A stretch of 64,000 bases of DNA from NCBI RefSeq assembly GCF_030246845.1, contig NZ_CP126889.1, forward strand, positions 4,893,001 to 4,957,000, in the 5' to 3' direction. Source of the stretch: Enhydrobacter sp. (GTDB taxonomy: Bacteria > Pseudomonadota > Alphaproteobacteria > Reyranellales > Reyranellaceae). The notes beneath the pieces were generated by a model. The model was not told the DNA's origin. It ran no database searches and saw only the letters and a list, made by a program, of their open reading frames with translations. The position numbers and the translations under genes are program-made. Shown here in pieces: positions 17,032 through 29,664 of the stretch (position 1 is the first letter of the stretch; each line of letters starts with the position of its first letter).

Positions 17032-17717
17032 GGCCAAGCTCCTCCAGCGATCAAGCGGGCCAATCCGACGACGACCAGAGCCGCGATCAGGCCATCGATA
17101 CGGTCGAGCAGCCCGCCATGGCCGGGTATCACATGGCCGCTGTCCTTCAATCCAGCGCGCCGCTTGGCCATCGATTCGAGGAGATCGCCCGCCTGGGCGA
17201 CGATGGCGACACCGGCACCGGCCAAGGCCAGCGTAACGGTATCGCCCTGATCGAACGCAAGCCCGCACGCGGCGCTCGCGACGGCCGAGAGACAGATGCC
17301 GCCGACAAGGCCCGACCAAGTCTTGCCGGGACTGATGGCTGGCGCAAGTCGTGCTCCCCCGGCGAGGCTGCCGACAAAGTAGGCGCCGATATCCGTCGCC
17401 CAGACGCAGGCGACGATCCAGAGCACGGTCTCGCGGCCGAGATCCGGCTGATGGCGCAGCCACAGCAGCGCGACGATCGCCGCCAGACCATAGAGGATCG
17501 CCAAGCCGCGGGCCACCGGCCGTCCCGGCGTGAGACGGATCCATTCGCCCAACATGATCGGCGCGGCAATCGCCGCCATCAGGTCGACCCAGGGAAAGCC
17601 GAACCAGATTGCCGCGAGGCAGAGCGGGGCGAGAATCGCGGCCGACACGACGCGCGACAACAGCCCGCGGAAATGCCGTGGCGGCGCTGCCGGGGCATTA
17701 GCTGCCGACGCCGCCAT
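17022..17717 (-). CDS. cdsA: Phosphatidate cytidylyltransferase
   Basis: 231 residues, multi-pass inner-membrane enzyme that makes CDP-diacylglycerol for phospholipid synthesis. The family signature is complete: SMAKRRAGLKDSGHVIPGHG followed by GLLDRIDG near the C-terminus. About six membrane segments precede it. At 231 residues it is shorter than the roughly 270 usual in the family because the N-terminal membrane part is reduced. ATG 17717 overlaps the end of uppS; the frame extends a further 34 codons upstream but that part mirrors uppS and is not CdsA-like. Confidence 0.92.
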   Translation of the reverse strand: MAASAANAPAAPPRHFRGLLSRVVSAAILAPLCLAAIWFGFPWVDLMAAIAAPIMLGEWIRLTPGRPVARGLAILYGLAAIVALLWLRHQPDLGRETVLWIVACVWATDIGAYFVGSLAGGARLAPAISPGKTWSGLVGGICLSAVASAACGLAFDQGDTVTLALAGAGVAIVAQAGDLLESMAKRRAGLKDSGHVIPGHGGLLDRIDGLIAALVVVGLARLIAGGAWPWA

Positions 17718-18438
17718 AGCGCCGTTCCCGCCGCCGGAACTCGGCGACCGCCTCCTCGAGATGGCCCTTCTCGAAATCGGGCCAGAGCGTGTCCACGAAC
17801 ACCAGCTCGGCGTAGGCACACTGCCACAGCAGGAAATTGCTGATCCGCTGCTCGCCGCTGGTACGGATCAGGAGGTCCGGATCGGGCACGCCGGCGGTGA
17901 GGAGCTCCCGCTCGAACTGCCGTTCGTCGATCTGGTCGGCTTCGATCTGGCCCGCCGCCACCTTGCGGGCGAGGCTTCGGGCCGCCCGCAGAATCTCGTC
18001 GCGTGCGCCATAGTTGATGCAGATGTTGACGTCGATGCGGGTATTCGAGCGTGTCCTCGTCTCGGCCTCGACGATGTCGCGCACGATGTCGGACGCCAGC
18101 CGGTCGCGGTCGCCGATGACGCGCAGCCGTGCGCCGTTGCGCGCCAGCTCGTCGAGCTCGTGTCGCAGATAGTGGCGCAGCAGGCCCATCAGGTCGCTGA
18201 CCTCGGCCTCCGGTCGTGTCCAGTTCTCGGTCGAGAAGGCGAACAGCGTCAGGACGGGGATGCCGAGCTCCGCCGCTCCACGGATCACGCGCCGCACGGC
18301 ATCGGCGCCGCGGCGGTGCCCTGCGACCCTGGGCAGGCCGCGCGCCTTCGCCCACCGGCCGTTGCCATCCATGATGATGGCGACGTGGTGTGGTCCCGGC
18401 GTGGTGCCGGCATTGGCGGGCAGCGAGGCGGTGGGCAT
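17698..18438 (-). CDS. uppS: Di-trans,poly-cis-undecaprenyl-diphosphate synthase
   Basis: 246 residues, cis-prenyltransferase that builds the C55 lipid carrier for peptidoglycan. Motifs: HVAIIMDGNGRWAK with catalytic D24, GHRRGADA, TLFAFSTENWTRP, INYGARDEI and the C-terminal LIRTSGEQRISNFLLWQ, then ELVFVDTLWPDF. Length is normal. Its stop overlaps cdsA, and its start overlaps the frr stop by one base. Confidence 0.97.
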   Translation of the reverse strand: MPTASLPANAGTTPGPHHVAIIMDGNGRWAKARGLPRVAGHRRGADAVRRVIRGAAELGIPVLTLFAFSTENWTRPEAEVSDLMGLLRHYLRHELDELARNGARLRVIGDRDRLASDIVRDIVEAETRTRSNTRIDVNICINYGARDEILRAARSLARKVAAGQIEADQIDERQFERELLTAGVPDPDLLIRTSGEQRISNFLLWQCAYAELVFVDTLWPDFEKGHLEEAVAEFRRRERRYGGVGS

Positions 18439-18992
18439 CAGACCGTCTTGATCTCCTTTTCCTTGTGGGCCAGCGTCTCGTCGACGAGCTTGACATACCG
18501 GTCCGTGAGCTTCTGCACCTCGTCGGCCCGCTGCCGGTGCTCGTCCTGCGATATCTTGTGATCCTTTTCCGCCTTCTTGAGGGCATCCATGCCATCACGC
18601 CGCACGTTGCGCACGGCCACCCTTCCCTGCTCGGCGTATTTGTGCGCAAGCTTCGCAAGCTCGTTGCGCCGCTCGGCGGTGAGTTCCGGGATCGGGACGC
18701 GGATCATCTGCCCGTCCGGCGCGGGATTGAGGCCTAGGCCCGCCTCGCGGATCGCCTTGGCGGTGGAGACGACCAGGCCCTTGTCCCAGACATTCACGGT
18801 GAGCAGGCGCGGCTCGGGCGCGCTCACGGTGCCGACCTGATTGAGCGGCATGCGCTGGCCGTAGGCCTCGACCATGACCGGATCGAGCAGGTTGACCGAC
18901 GCCCGCCCTGTACGCAGGCCCGCGAACTCCTTCTTCAGGGACTCCACGGCGGTCTGCATGCGTTTTTCGAGTTCCTTGAGGTCTGTGCTCAT
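18438..18992 (-). CDS. frr: Ribosome recycling factor
   Basis: 184 residues, three-helix-bundle protein that with EF-G splits post-termination ribosomes. Family segments: FAGLRTGRASVNLLDPVMVEAYG-like start (GLRTGRASVNLLD), PLNQVGTVSAPEPRLL, VWDKG, IREAGLGLNPAPDGQ, IRVPIPELTAERRNELAK and RVAVRNVRRDGMDALKK. Length is normal. It lies two bases after pyrH, as in most bacteria. Confidence 0.97.
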   Translation of the reverse strand: MSTDLKELEKRMQTAVESLKKEFAGLRTGRASVNLLDPVMVEAYGQRMPLNQVGTVSAPEPRLLTVNVWDKGLVVSTAKAIREAGLGLNPAPDGQMIRVPIPELTAERRNELAKLAHKYAEQGRVAVRNVRRDGMDALKKAEKDHKISQDEHRQRADEVQKLTDRYVKLVDETLAHKEKEIKTV

Positions 18993-18994
18993 GT

Positions 18995-19720
18995 TCAGCC
19001 CTCGTCCTTGATGACGGTGAAAGTGCCCTGCCCCGCCATCGTCTCGGCAAAGGCGCCGGGCTTGTGGATATCGAACACGATAATCGGAATCCGGTTCTCG
19101 CGCGCAAGCGCGATCGCCGAGGCATCCATCACCTGCAGGTCGCGCGACAGCACGTCCATGTAGGTGAGCGCATCGTAGCGCTTGGCGCTCTTGTCCTTGC
19201 GGGGGTCAGCGGAGTAGACGCCGTCGACCTGGGTGCCCTTCAGCATCGCGTCCACGCTCATCTCCGCCGCGCGCAGGGCGGCCGCCGTATCGGTCGTGAA
19301 GAAGGGGTTGCCGGTGCCGGCCGCGAAGATCACCACCCGGCCCTTGTCCATGTGCCGGGCGGCGCGCCGGCGGATATAGGGTTCGCAAACCGTCGTCATG
19401 GGAATAGCCGACTGTACACGCGTCTGCAGCCCCTTGCGCTCCAGCGCGCTCTGCATGGCCAGCGAATTGATGACCGTAGCCAGCATGCCCATGTAGTCGC
19501 CGCTCGCCCGATCCATGCCGGATGCCGCCGCCGACACGCCGCGGAAGATGTTGCCTCCGCCGATGACCAGACAGACCTGCACGCCCATGTCGTGCACCGT
19601 CTTGATCTCCTGGGCGACCATGCCGACCATCACCGGGTCGAGGCCGTATTCCCGATCCCCCATGAGCCCCTCGCCGGAGAGCTTCAGCAGGACGCGACGG
19701 TAGCGAGGAGCCGGCGGCAT
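18995..19720 (-). CDS. pyrH: UMP kinase
   Basis: 241 residues, amino-acid-kinase fold. It phosphorylates UMP to UDP and is normally inhibited by UTP. Motifs: LLKLSGEGLMGDREYG (12-27), IGGGNIFRG, the nucleotide-site FAAGTGNPFFTTDTAAALRA, and KGTQVDGVYSADP. The start MPPAPRYRRVLLKLSGE is typical of alphaproteobacteria. It is preceded by a 65-base gap after tsf that holds a GC-rich hairpin. Confidence 0.97.
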   Translation of the reverse strand: MPPAPRYRRVLLKLSGEGLMGDREYGLDPVMVGMVAQEIKTVHDMGVQVCLVIGGGNIFRGVSAAASGMDRASGDYMGMLATVINSLAMQSALERKGLQTRVQSAIPMTTVCEPYIRRRAARHMDKGRVVIFAAGTGNPFFTTDTAAALRAAEMSVDAMLKGTQVDGVYSADPRKDKSAKRYDALTYMDVLSRDLQVMDASAIALARENRIPIIVFDIHKPGAFAETMAGQGTFTVIKDEG

Positions 19721-19746
19721 TCAGGCCTCAGTGGAGTTCTTGGGCG

Positions 19747-19775
19747 GCGCGGGCACCCTCCCGCGCGCCGGGGGT
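19747..19775. other. GC-rich hairpin between tsf and pyrH
   Basis: On the + strand GGCGCGGG, a short loop and CCCGCGCGCC form an imperfect stem. It is followed on the + strand by GGGGGTTTT, but the flanking genes are on the - strand, where no U-run follows. It could attenuate or process the tsf-pyrH message rather than end it. Confidence 0.3.
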
Positions 19776-19785
19776 TTTATCAATA

Positions 19786-20712
19786 CTACTTCTTGAGCTG
19801 AGCAGCCACCTCAGCCGCAAAATCTTCCGATTTCTTCTCGATTCCCTCGCCGAGTGCGAAACGCAGGAAGCCGGCGATACGGACCGGCGCGCCGACCTGC
19901 TTGGCGGCATCGTCGACCACTTTCGACACCTTGGTCTTGCCATCCATGACGAAGGCCTGCTCGAGCAGCACGACCTCCTGATGGAACTTGCGCAGGCCGC
20001 CTTCCACCATCCTGGCGACGATGTCGGCGGCCTTGCCGCTCTGCCCCGCCTTCTCGGCCAGCACCGCCCGCTCGCGCTCGATCGCTGCCTTGTCGAGGTC
20101 GGCGACGGTCAGCGACTGAGGACTGGCCGCTGCGACATGCATGGCGAGCTGCTTGGCAAGCGGCGCCAGCTTCGACTTGTCGCCCGACGATTCGAGCGCG
20201 ACCAGCACGCCGATCTTGCCAAGATCCGGCGCCACCGCGTTGTGGGTATAGGCGGCCACGACGCCGTCCGACGCCGAGAGCGCGGCGGCACGGCGGAGCG
20301 ACATGTTCTCGCCGATGGTGGCGATCAGGTTGGTAAGCTCGGCCTGCACGTCGCGCCCCGTGCCGGGAAAGGGCGCCGCCGCCACCTTGGCGATGTCGCC
20401 ACCCTGCTCCAGGGCGATCCTGGTGACGGCGCTCACGAACTTCTGGAACTGCTCGTTGCGGCCGACGAAGTCGGTCTCGGCGTTCACCTCGATCAGGGCG
20501 CCGCGGGCGCCGTCGGCCACGACGCCGACCAGCCCTTCGGCAGCGACCCGGCCGGCCTTCTTGGAGGCTGCCGACAGTCCCTTGGTGCGCAGCCAGTCGA
20601 CTGCCTTCTCCAGGTCGCCCTGGACCTCGTTCAGCGCCTTCTTGCAGTCCATCATGCCGGCGCCGGTCTTCTCGCGCAGTTCCTTGACGAGCGATGCGGT
20701 GATCTCAGCCAT
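19786..20712 (-). CDS. tsf: Translation elongation factor Ts
   Basis: 308 residues, guanine-nucleotide exchange factor for EF-Tu. The UBA-like N-terminus reads MAEITASLVKELREKTGAGM and MDCKKALNEVQGD, followed by AVDWLRTKG and VAAEGLVGV; the core contains VNAETDFVGRNEQF, the EF-Tu contact. ATG 20712 is preceded by GGAGC; a TTG two codons upstream is not needed. It lies 72 bases after rpsB in the usual rpsB-tsf-pyrH-frr order. Confidence 0.97.
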   Translation of the reverse strand: MAEITASLVKELREKTGAGMMDCKKALNEVQGDLEKAVDWLRTKGLSAASKKAGRVAAEGLVGVVADGARGALIEVNAETDFVGRNEQFQKFVSAVTRIALEQGGDIAKVAAAPFPGTGRDVQAELTNLIATIGENMSLRRAAALSASDGVVAAYTHNAVAPDLGKIGVLVALESSGDKSKLAPLAKQLAMHVAAASPQSLTVADLDKAAIERERAVLAEKAGQSGKAADIVARMVEGGLRKFHQEVVLLEQAFVMDGKTKVSKVVDDAAKQVGAPVRIAGFLRFALGEGIEKKSEDFAAEVAAQLKK

Positions 20713-20784
20713 CTTCAAGCTCCATTGGGTGCGACGAGGGCCGGTCTCGCGACCGGCCCCGCAATTCTTCCGTCAGAGGGGCCG

Positions 20785-21591
20785 CTATTCGGCCGGCGAT
20801 GCCTCCGCCGCACCCTCGCCCTCGGCCGAAGGCGCGCCGGCGGCGGGGACCTCGTCGCCCGAAGGCTCGGCAAGCTCGCCGATATCGCCGCCCGAGGCCG
20901 CGATCTCGGCCCGGATGCCGTCGAGCACGGCGCTCGACATCAGGTCGCAGTAGAGCGACACGGCGCGGATCGCGTCGTCGTTGCCCGGGATCGGGAAATC
21001 GATGCCGTCGGGATCGGAGTTGCTGTCGAGGATGGCGGCAATCGGGATGCCGCGCTTGCGCGCCTCCTGGACCGCGATCGCCTCCTTGTTGGTGTCGATG
21101 ATGAACAGCATGTCCGGCGTACCGCCCATCTCCTTGATGCCGCCCAGCGACCGCTCGAGCTTGTCGCGCTCGCGCGTGAGGTCGAGCTGCTCCTTCTTGG
21201 TGAGGCCCACGACGTCGCCCTTGAGGCGCTCGTCGAGCTCGCGCAGACGCTTGATCGAGGCGGAGATGGTCTGCCAGTTGGTAATCATGCCGCCCAGCCA
21301 GCGATGGTTCACGTAGTACTGGCCGCAGCGCCGCGCCGCCTCGGCGACGCGATCAGCGGCCGCCGCCTTGGTGCCGACGAACAGCACGCGGCCGCCATTG
21401 GCCACCACCTGGCGTATCTGCTCCAATGCCTGCTCCAGGAGCGGCACGGTCTTGGTGAGGTCGATGATGTGGACCCCGTTGCGCACGCCGAACAGGTACG
21501 GCTTCATCTTGGGGTTCCAGCGCCGGGTGTGATGGCCGAAATGGACACCCGCTTCCAGCAACTGACGCATCGTGAAGGTCGGCATCGCCAT
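20785..21591 (-). CDS. rpsB: 30S ribosomal protein S2
   Basis: 268 residues. The start MAMPTFTMRQLLEAGVHFGH is the conserved alphaproteobacterial N-terminus, followed by RWNPKMKPYLFGVRNGVHII, HRWLGGMITNW, and PDMLFIIDTNKEAIAVQEAR with GIPIAAILDSNSDPDGIDFP. After about residue 240 a roughly 30-residue acidic, Ala/Glu/Pro-rich tail extends beyond the E. coli protein; such tails occur in related bacteria. The frame is open upstream but the added part is not S2-like. Confidence 0.97.
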   Translation of the reverse strand: MAMPTFTMRQLLEAGVHFGHHTRRWNPKMKPYLFGVRNGVHIIDLTKTVPLLEQALEQIRQVVANGGRVLFVGTKAAAADRVAEAARRCGQYYVNHRWLGGMITNWQTISASIKRLRELDERLKGDVVGLTKKEQLDLTRERDKLERSLGGIKEMGGTPDMLFIIDTNKEAIAVQEARKRGIPIAAILDSNSDPDGIDFPIPGNDDAIRAVSLYCDLMSSAVLDGIRAEIAASGGDIGELAEPSGDEVPAAGAPSAEGEGAAEASPAE

Positions 21592-21791
21592 GCCGTTTCT
21601 CCTTTTCCGGTTGAGCCTCCGCGGGCGCCGTCCCTGTTCGGGACACCGGAGCGAGCGGCGGGATATCTCCCCGTCGACCGCAAACCCGCGTGCGAAGTGG
21701 CGCGTTTCTAAGGGGGAACGTCCCGGAATGCAAGGTCGACGGTCGGATCGGCCAGTACGGTACTCCAATAATATTCGTGAATTACAATATA
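21592..21791 (-). promoter_or_regulatory. rpsB leader and promoter region
   Basis: The 200-base gap between the DUF72 gene and rpsB has a strikingly AT-rich part (about 21762-21796) in an otherwise GC-rich window, a likely promoter for rpsB-tsf, although I cannot fix -35 and -10 hexamers. Nearer the gene, GTCCC (21630-21634), TGTTC loop, GGGAC (21640-21644) form a perfect small hairpin. It could be part of an S2 autoregulatory leader, but I cannot show that. Confidence 0.4.
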
Positions 21792-22825
21792 TTACCCGAT
21801 ATTGTTGACATCGTTCCCGGGCTCGAGGCCGACGGCAATCGCCTTGGCCAGTTTCAGAAGCGACAGCGGCGCACTGCCTTCGGCCTTGTTGTTCGCGGTA
21901 ATCCAGACCCTGCGGCCTGCCTTGAAGGCCCTTCGGGCCATACGCGCGAGAATTCGGCGCGTCTCCGGATCCTCGTCGACAAGCCGGTCGAACGGCTCGT
22001 AGCGCTGCCTCGCGCTCTGATAGAGAAAGCCCCGGTGCAGGTTCCAGCGCACCACCAGATCGCCGGGCCCATCGCCGTCGAGCGCCCCGAGCGCCGTCTC
22101 CTGACGCTCCACCTCCGGCATCCGGTCGTGCAGGCCCACGCAATAGCGCACGCCGGCATCGCGCAGCATGCGTATCAGCCGCGGCGTCAGAAGCTCGCCG
22201 TTGCGCAGTTCCAGGGCGTAGATCGGCCGCTCGCCGCCGAGCTCCTTCGGGAGGGCGGCGAAGAAAGCCGCCAGTCGCTCGATCAGCGCCGGCCCTTCCT
22301 CGACCAGGCTTCGCGGCAGCGGCGACACCTGGAATACCAGCGGTCCCGCCTTCGCCTCCAGTCCTTCAATGCAGGGCACGACGAACTCGCGAGCGGCGAT
22401 CGCCGGGTCGAGGAAGTGTGGGTTGGGCACCCTGCCCCGCCCCTCCTCGTCACGCACCACGGCATCGCAGACGAGCGCCGGTGCCTTGATCACGAAGCTG
22501 AAGTCGTCCGGCACCTGGGTGGCATAGCGGGTGTACTCGATGGTCGTGATCGGCGCGTAGAAGGTTCGATCGAGACTGACGGTACGCAGAAGCGGAATCC
22601 GGGCATAGGCCGCCAGGCCCTGCTTGCTGAGCGCCGTCTGGGGATGGAGACCTTCGTAGACCAGTCCGCGCCAGCCGGGGAAGAACCACGACGAGGTGCC
22701 GAGCCGAATGCCCGGCGGCAGGGTCGGCGCCTGCAGAAGCGGCGACTCCCGGGACGGCTGCACCTCGGCCGCAGCCGATTTCGACCGCTTCGGCGTGGAT
22801 TGCTCGAACAGGCCGGGCTGGCGGC

Positions 22826-22829
<4 letters not shown>
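21792..22829 (-). CDS. DUF72 (YecE-family) protein
   Basis: 345 residues, TIM-barrel-like DUF72 (PF01904). Visible family features: IRLGTSSWFFPGWRGLVYEG, YARIPLLRTVSLDRTFYAPI, FSFVIKAPALV, LVFQVSPLP, YALELRNGELLTPRL, and VVRWNLHRGFLY. The biochemical role of this family is unknown. About 40 polar residues precede the domain. Its ATG overlaps the dnaE stop (ATGA), so it is translationally coupled to the replicative polymerase gene. Many relatives have rpsB directly after dnaE, so this gene is an insertion in a conserved neighbourhood. Confidence 0.9.
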
Positions 22830-26272
<3,443 letters not shown>

Positions 26273-26315
26273 GGTCCACTATTGCGCCTGAACCTTGTGG
26301 AAAGCGAGGCGCACT

Positions 26316-26996
26316 TCAGGTCAGCACGCCGTCCTTCAGATGCACCGTGCGGTCCATGCGGGCGGCCAGTTCGGGATTGTGGGTGGCTATCAGCGCCCCC
26401 ATGCCCGTCTCCCGCACCAGCGTCAGCAACTGCCGGAAGACCGTGTCCGAGGTCCCCGAGTCGAGATTGCCGGTAGGCTCGTCGGCCAGCAGCACGCGCG
26501 GCGCATTGGCGACGGCCCGGGCGATGGCGACGCGCTGCTGCTCGCCCCCGGAAAGGCGGCCCGGCCGGTGGTCGGCGCGGTCATTGAGCTGCACCATGGC
26601 CAGGAGCTCGGCCGCCCGCAGCCGCGCCTGGCTGCGCGGCAGGCCGTTCAGCATCTGCGGCAACATCACGTTCTCGAGGGCCGAGAACTCCGGCAGCAGA
26701 TGGTGATACTGGTAGACGAAGCCGAGGAACTTGCGGCGCAGCGCGGTGCGCGGGCCGTCGGCGAAACCCTGCACCGACCGGCCGTCGATGATCACATCCC
26801 CCGCGTCGGGCCGCTCCAGCAGGCCCGCGATATGCAGCAGGGTCGACTTGCCGCTGCCCGACTGGCCGACAAGCGCCACGATCTCGCCGGCGTGCAGGTC
26901 GAGCGTGACACCGCGCAGGACCTCGAGACGGCGATCGCCCTGGATGAACGTACGCACGATTCCGTGCAGGGAAAGCAGGCCGGCGCCTTCACTCAT
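26316..26996 (-). CDS. lolD: Lipoprotein-releasing ABC transporter ATPase LolD
   Basis: 226 residues. LolD powers extraction of outer-membrane lipoproteins from the inner membrane by LolCE. Walker A GQSGSGKST (44-52), Q-loop YQYHHLLPEFSALENVMLPQ typical of LolD/MacB/FtsE-type ATPases, signature LSGGEQQRVAIARA, Walker B VLLADEPTGNLDS and the switch His in LIATHN. ATG 26996 overlaps the end of the upstream permease gene by eight bases; the open frame further upstream only shadows that gene. Confidence 0.96.
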   Translation of the reverse strand: MSEGAGLLSLHGIVRTFIQGDRRLEVLRGVTLDLHAGEIVALVGQSGSGKSTLLHIAGLLERPDAGDVIIDGRSVQGFADGPRTALRRKFLGFVYQYHHLLPEFSALENVMLPQMLNGLPRSQARLRAAELLAMVQLNDRADHRPGRLSGGEQQRVAIARAVANAPRVLLADEPTGNLDSGTSDTVFRQLLTLVRETGMGALIATHNPELAARMDRTVHLKDGVLT

Positions 26997-28251
26997 GACG
27001 GAGCCCTTCAACCGGTTCGATTTGGGTGCTGCGCCACGCGGGATAGGCGGCCGCCGCGAGCGACAGCAGGATCGCCACCAGAACAATAGACAGAACTTCC
27101 AGCGGCTGCACGCGCACCGGCATGGAGGTGATGAAATCGACCTCCGCACCGCCCGAGCCGGCGGCCCCTGTCAACGCGGTCAGCAGCCGCCCGATCGCGG
27201 GCATGTTGGCGCAGACCAGCAGGCCGAGCGCGGTGCCGGCCACCGTTCCGATCACGCCGACTCCGGCCGCCGCCATGAAAAAGGCACGGACGATGGTGCC
27301 GGTGCCCGCCCCCATGGTGCGCAAAATGGAGATGCTGCCGCGCTTCACCCGCACCAGCATAGTGAAGCTCGCCACCACGTTCATGGCCGCCACCAGGACG
27401 ATCAGGCTGAGGATGATGAACATCATCACGCGCTCGACCTGGAGCGCGCCGACGAAACGCGCATTGAGGCTTTGCCAGTCGGCGACCTTGAGGTCGTCGC
27501 GGTGAAGCGATGCGCGGATGGCGGCCGCCACCTCCGGTGCCCTGGCCCGGTCGGGCAGCTCGAGGTCGATCGAGCTCACGGTGTGCGGGCCGTACTCCAG
27601 GTCCTGTTGCAGCATCGACAAGGGCAGGAACACGAAGCTCGAATCGAACTCGTAGCGCTTGCTGAGGAAGCTCGCCAGCACCTCGTAGTCGGTGTAGCGC
27701 GGCGCGATCGTGCCGGTCTCGTTAAGCCGCTGCGTCACGATCGTGATCTTGTCGCCGATCCGCAGGTTGAGCGCCTGCCGCAGCCTGTCGCCGATCACCA
27801 CGCCCGGCCGCGTGCCGAAGCCGTCGACCGCGCCGTGCACGATGTTCCTGGTGACGATGTCGCGCGACAGCAGGTCCTCGGTGCGCACGCCGCGCAGGAC
27901 GGCGCCGCGCGTCTGGCCGTTCGCGCTGACCAGGGCCTGGCGCTCGAGCGTGAGGCGAACCGCCTCGACGCCCGGTGCCTGCCCGAGCGCGGCGACGAGA
28001 TCCGCCGTCGCCTCCAGCATGCCGCTACGGGCGGTGACGACGACGTCGCCGTTCATGCCGATCAGGCGGCCGATCAGCTCCTGGCGAAAGCCGCCCATGA
28101 CCGACAGCACCACGATCAAGGTGGCCACGCCGAGAGCCACGCCGATCAACGAGAAGATCGCGATCACCGAAACGAAGCCCTCGCGCTGCCGGGTCGCGAG
28201 GTAGCGCCAGGCGAGCCAGCGCTCGACCGCCGCCTGCGCCCGGTCACTCAC
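26989..28251 (-). CDS. LolC/LolE-family lipoprotein-releasing permease (second of a tandem pair)
   Basis: 420 residues, four membrane segments: one near the N-terminus (FVSVIAIFSLIGVALGVATLIVV), then a large periplasmic domain, then three near the C-terminus (for example FIILSLIVLVAAMNVVASF), with MLVRVKRGSISILRTMGA and the end STQIEPVEGLR. These are the MacB/FtsX-type features of LolC/E. Start GTG 28251 overlaps the stop of the preceding paralogue by eight bases and fits the conserved AVERWLAWRYL N-terminus. It is translationally coupled to lolD downstream. Confidence 0.93.
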   Translation of the reverse strand: MSDRAQAAVERWLAWRYLATRQREGFVSVIAIFSLIGVALGVATLIVVLSVMGGFRQELIGRLIGMNGDVVVTARSGMLEATADLVAALGQAPGVEAVRLTLERQALVSANGQTRGAVLRGVRTEDLLSRDIVTRNIVHGAVDGFGTRPGVVIGDRLRQALNLRIGDKITIVTQRLNETGTIAPRYTDYEVLASFLSKRYEFDSSFVFLPLSMLQQDLEYGPHTVSSIDLELPDRARAPEVAAAIRASLHRDDLKVADWQSLNARFVGALQVERVMMFIILSLIVLVAAMNVVASFTMLVRVKRGSISILRTMGAGTGTIVRAFFMAAAGVGVIGTVAGTALGLLVCANMPAIGRLLTALTGAAGSGGAEVDFITSMPVRVQPLEVLSIVLVAILLSLAAAAYPAWRSTQIEPVEGLRHE

Positions 28252-29560
28252 GACGCAGGCCCTCCACCGGATCGAGCCGTGCGGCGCGCGCCGCCGGATA
28301 GAGGGAAGCCACCAGGGCGAAGAAGACCGCCATGAGGGCAATTCCAAGGACTTCCTGCCATTCGATGTGCGACGGCATCTCGGCCAGCAGGTAGAGCGTC
28401 TCGTCGAACAGCACCAGGCCGAAAGTGTGCTGCAGCCATTGCCGGATCGCCTCGATGTTGTCGGCGAAGGCGAGCCCGAGGACGACGCCGATCAGCGCGC
28501 CGAGGCCGCCGATCGTCAGCCCATCGAGCAGGAAGAGCCTCATGATCGCGCCGCGCGTCGCGCCCATGGTGCGCAGGATGGCAATGTCGGCGGTCTTGGT
28601 CCGCACCAGCATGACCAGGCTCGAGACGATGTTGAAGGCGGCCACCAGCACGATCATGGTGAGCACCAGGAACATCACGTTGGTTTGCGCCGCAATCGCC
28701 GAGAAGAAGCCGGTGTTGGCCTGCAGCCAGTCGAACACCCAGCCCTGCAGGCCCACCGCCTGCGTCACCTCGCGGCGCACCTTCGCGAGCGGGGCCGTCT
28801 CGTCGACGAAGATCTCGATCGTCGTCACCTTGTTGCCAAGATCGAGCAGACGCTGCACGTCGACCAGCGGCGCGTAGACGAAATTGGCGTCGTAGTCGTA
28901 CATGCCGGCGCAGAAGATCGCGCTGACCCGCGCACTGCCCGAGCGCGGCATGACGCCGAGCGGCGTCGCGACGGAGACGGGCGAAACGAGCTGCAGGCGA
29001 TCACCCACCTTCAGTCCCATCAGGTCGGCGAGACGCCGGCCGATCACCACTGTGAACTGGTCGCCGAAGCCCTTGAGCGAGCCCCAGTCGCTCGGCTCGT
29101 CGCCGCTGTCGCCGCGACAAAGGTTGCGGTAGCGGTCGCGCACCGCCGGCGGACCGTCGATGGCCGCCGAGAGCGGCAGCCGCGCCCTGAAGTCGTCGGG
29201 CCGCATGCCGCGCAGGATGACGCCGCGCACCTTGTCTCCCGCGACCGCGATCACCTGTCCTTCCGCCGATGGTGTTGCCGAGACGACGCCCGGGATCGCC
29301 CGGAGGCGTGCCAGCAGATCCGGCGTCGCCTCGAGCCCACCGCGATTGCCCTGCACTCCGAGCTGTCCACTGATGGCGGACATCTGGCGCAGCATCTCGA
29401 TGCGAAAGCCGTTCATCACCGCCATCACGACGATCAGCGTGCCGACCCCGAGCGCGATCCCGGCGAGCGAGAAGCCCGCGATCACCGAGATGAACCCCTC
29501 CTCGCGCTGGGCGCGCAGATAGCGGAACGCGATCAAGCGCTCCACGGCGGCGAACGCCAT
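28244..29560 (-). CDS. LolC/LolE-family lipoprotein-releasing permease (first of a tandem pair)
   Basis: 438 residues with the same layout as its neighbour: AVERLIAFRYLRAQREEGFI, first membrane segment, a periplasmic domain of about 220 residues, and three C-terminal segments with FNIVSSLVMLVRTKTADIAI, LRTMGATRGAIMR and the end RLDPVEGLRRE. The two proteins are clearly paralogous but well diverged, so a LolC-LolE heterodimer with LolD is likely. Many alphaproteobacteria have a single LolC/E-type (LolF-like) gene here. The first start ATG 29560 follows a 152-base gap after proS. Confidence 0.93.
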   Translation of the reverse strand: MAFAAVERLIAFRYLRAQREEGFISVIAGFSLAGIALGVGTLIVVMAVMNGFRIEMLRQMSAISGQLGVQGNRGGLEATPDLLARLRAIPGVVSATPSAEGQVIAVAGDKVRGVILRGMRPDDFRARLPLSAAIDGPPAVRDRYRNLCRGDSGDEPSDWGSLKGFGDQFTVVIGRRLADLMGLKVGDRLQLVSPVSVATPLGVMPRSGSARVSAIFCAGMYDYDANFVYAPLVDVQRLLDLGNKVTTIEIFVDETAPLAKVRREVTQAVGLQGWVFDWLQANTGFFSAIAAQTNVMFLVLTMIVLVAAFNIVSSLVMLVRTKTADIAILRTMGATRGAIMRLFLLDGLTIGGLGALIGVVLGLAFADNIEAIRQWLQHTFGLVLFDETLYLLAEMPSHIEWQEVLGIALMAVFFALVASLYPAARAARLDPVEGLRRE

Positions 29561-29590
29561 GATCAGGCGTATCCCGGGCGAGGCAGATCA

Positions 29591-29664
29591 GTGTCGTCTC
29601 GAGCCAGGCGCGGGATCCTTGATCGGCGCCAGCCAAAGATCCCTCGCTGCGCTCGGGACGACAC
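29591..29664. repeat. Palindromic intergenic repeat between proS and the lol operon
   Basis: Two 27-base arms (29591-29617 and 29638-29664) are inverted copies matching at 22 of 27 positions, starting GTGTCGTC and ending GACGACAC, with a 20-base loop. The right arm CTCGCTGCGCTCGGGACGAC is of the type found as dispersed palindromes in many GC-rich bacterial genomes. A 14-base direct repeat CCTTGATCGG(C/A)GCC at 29617-29630 recurs at 29691-29704. The element fills most of a 152-base gap. Only one copy is in the window, so dispersal is inference. Confidence 0.6.
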
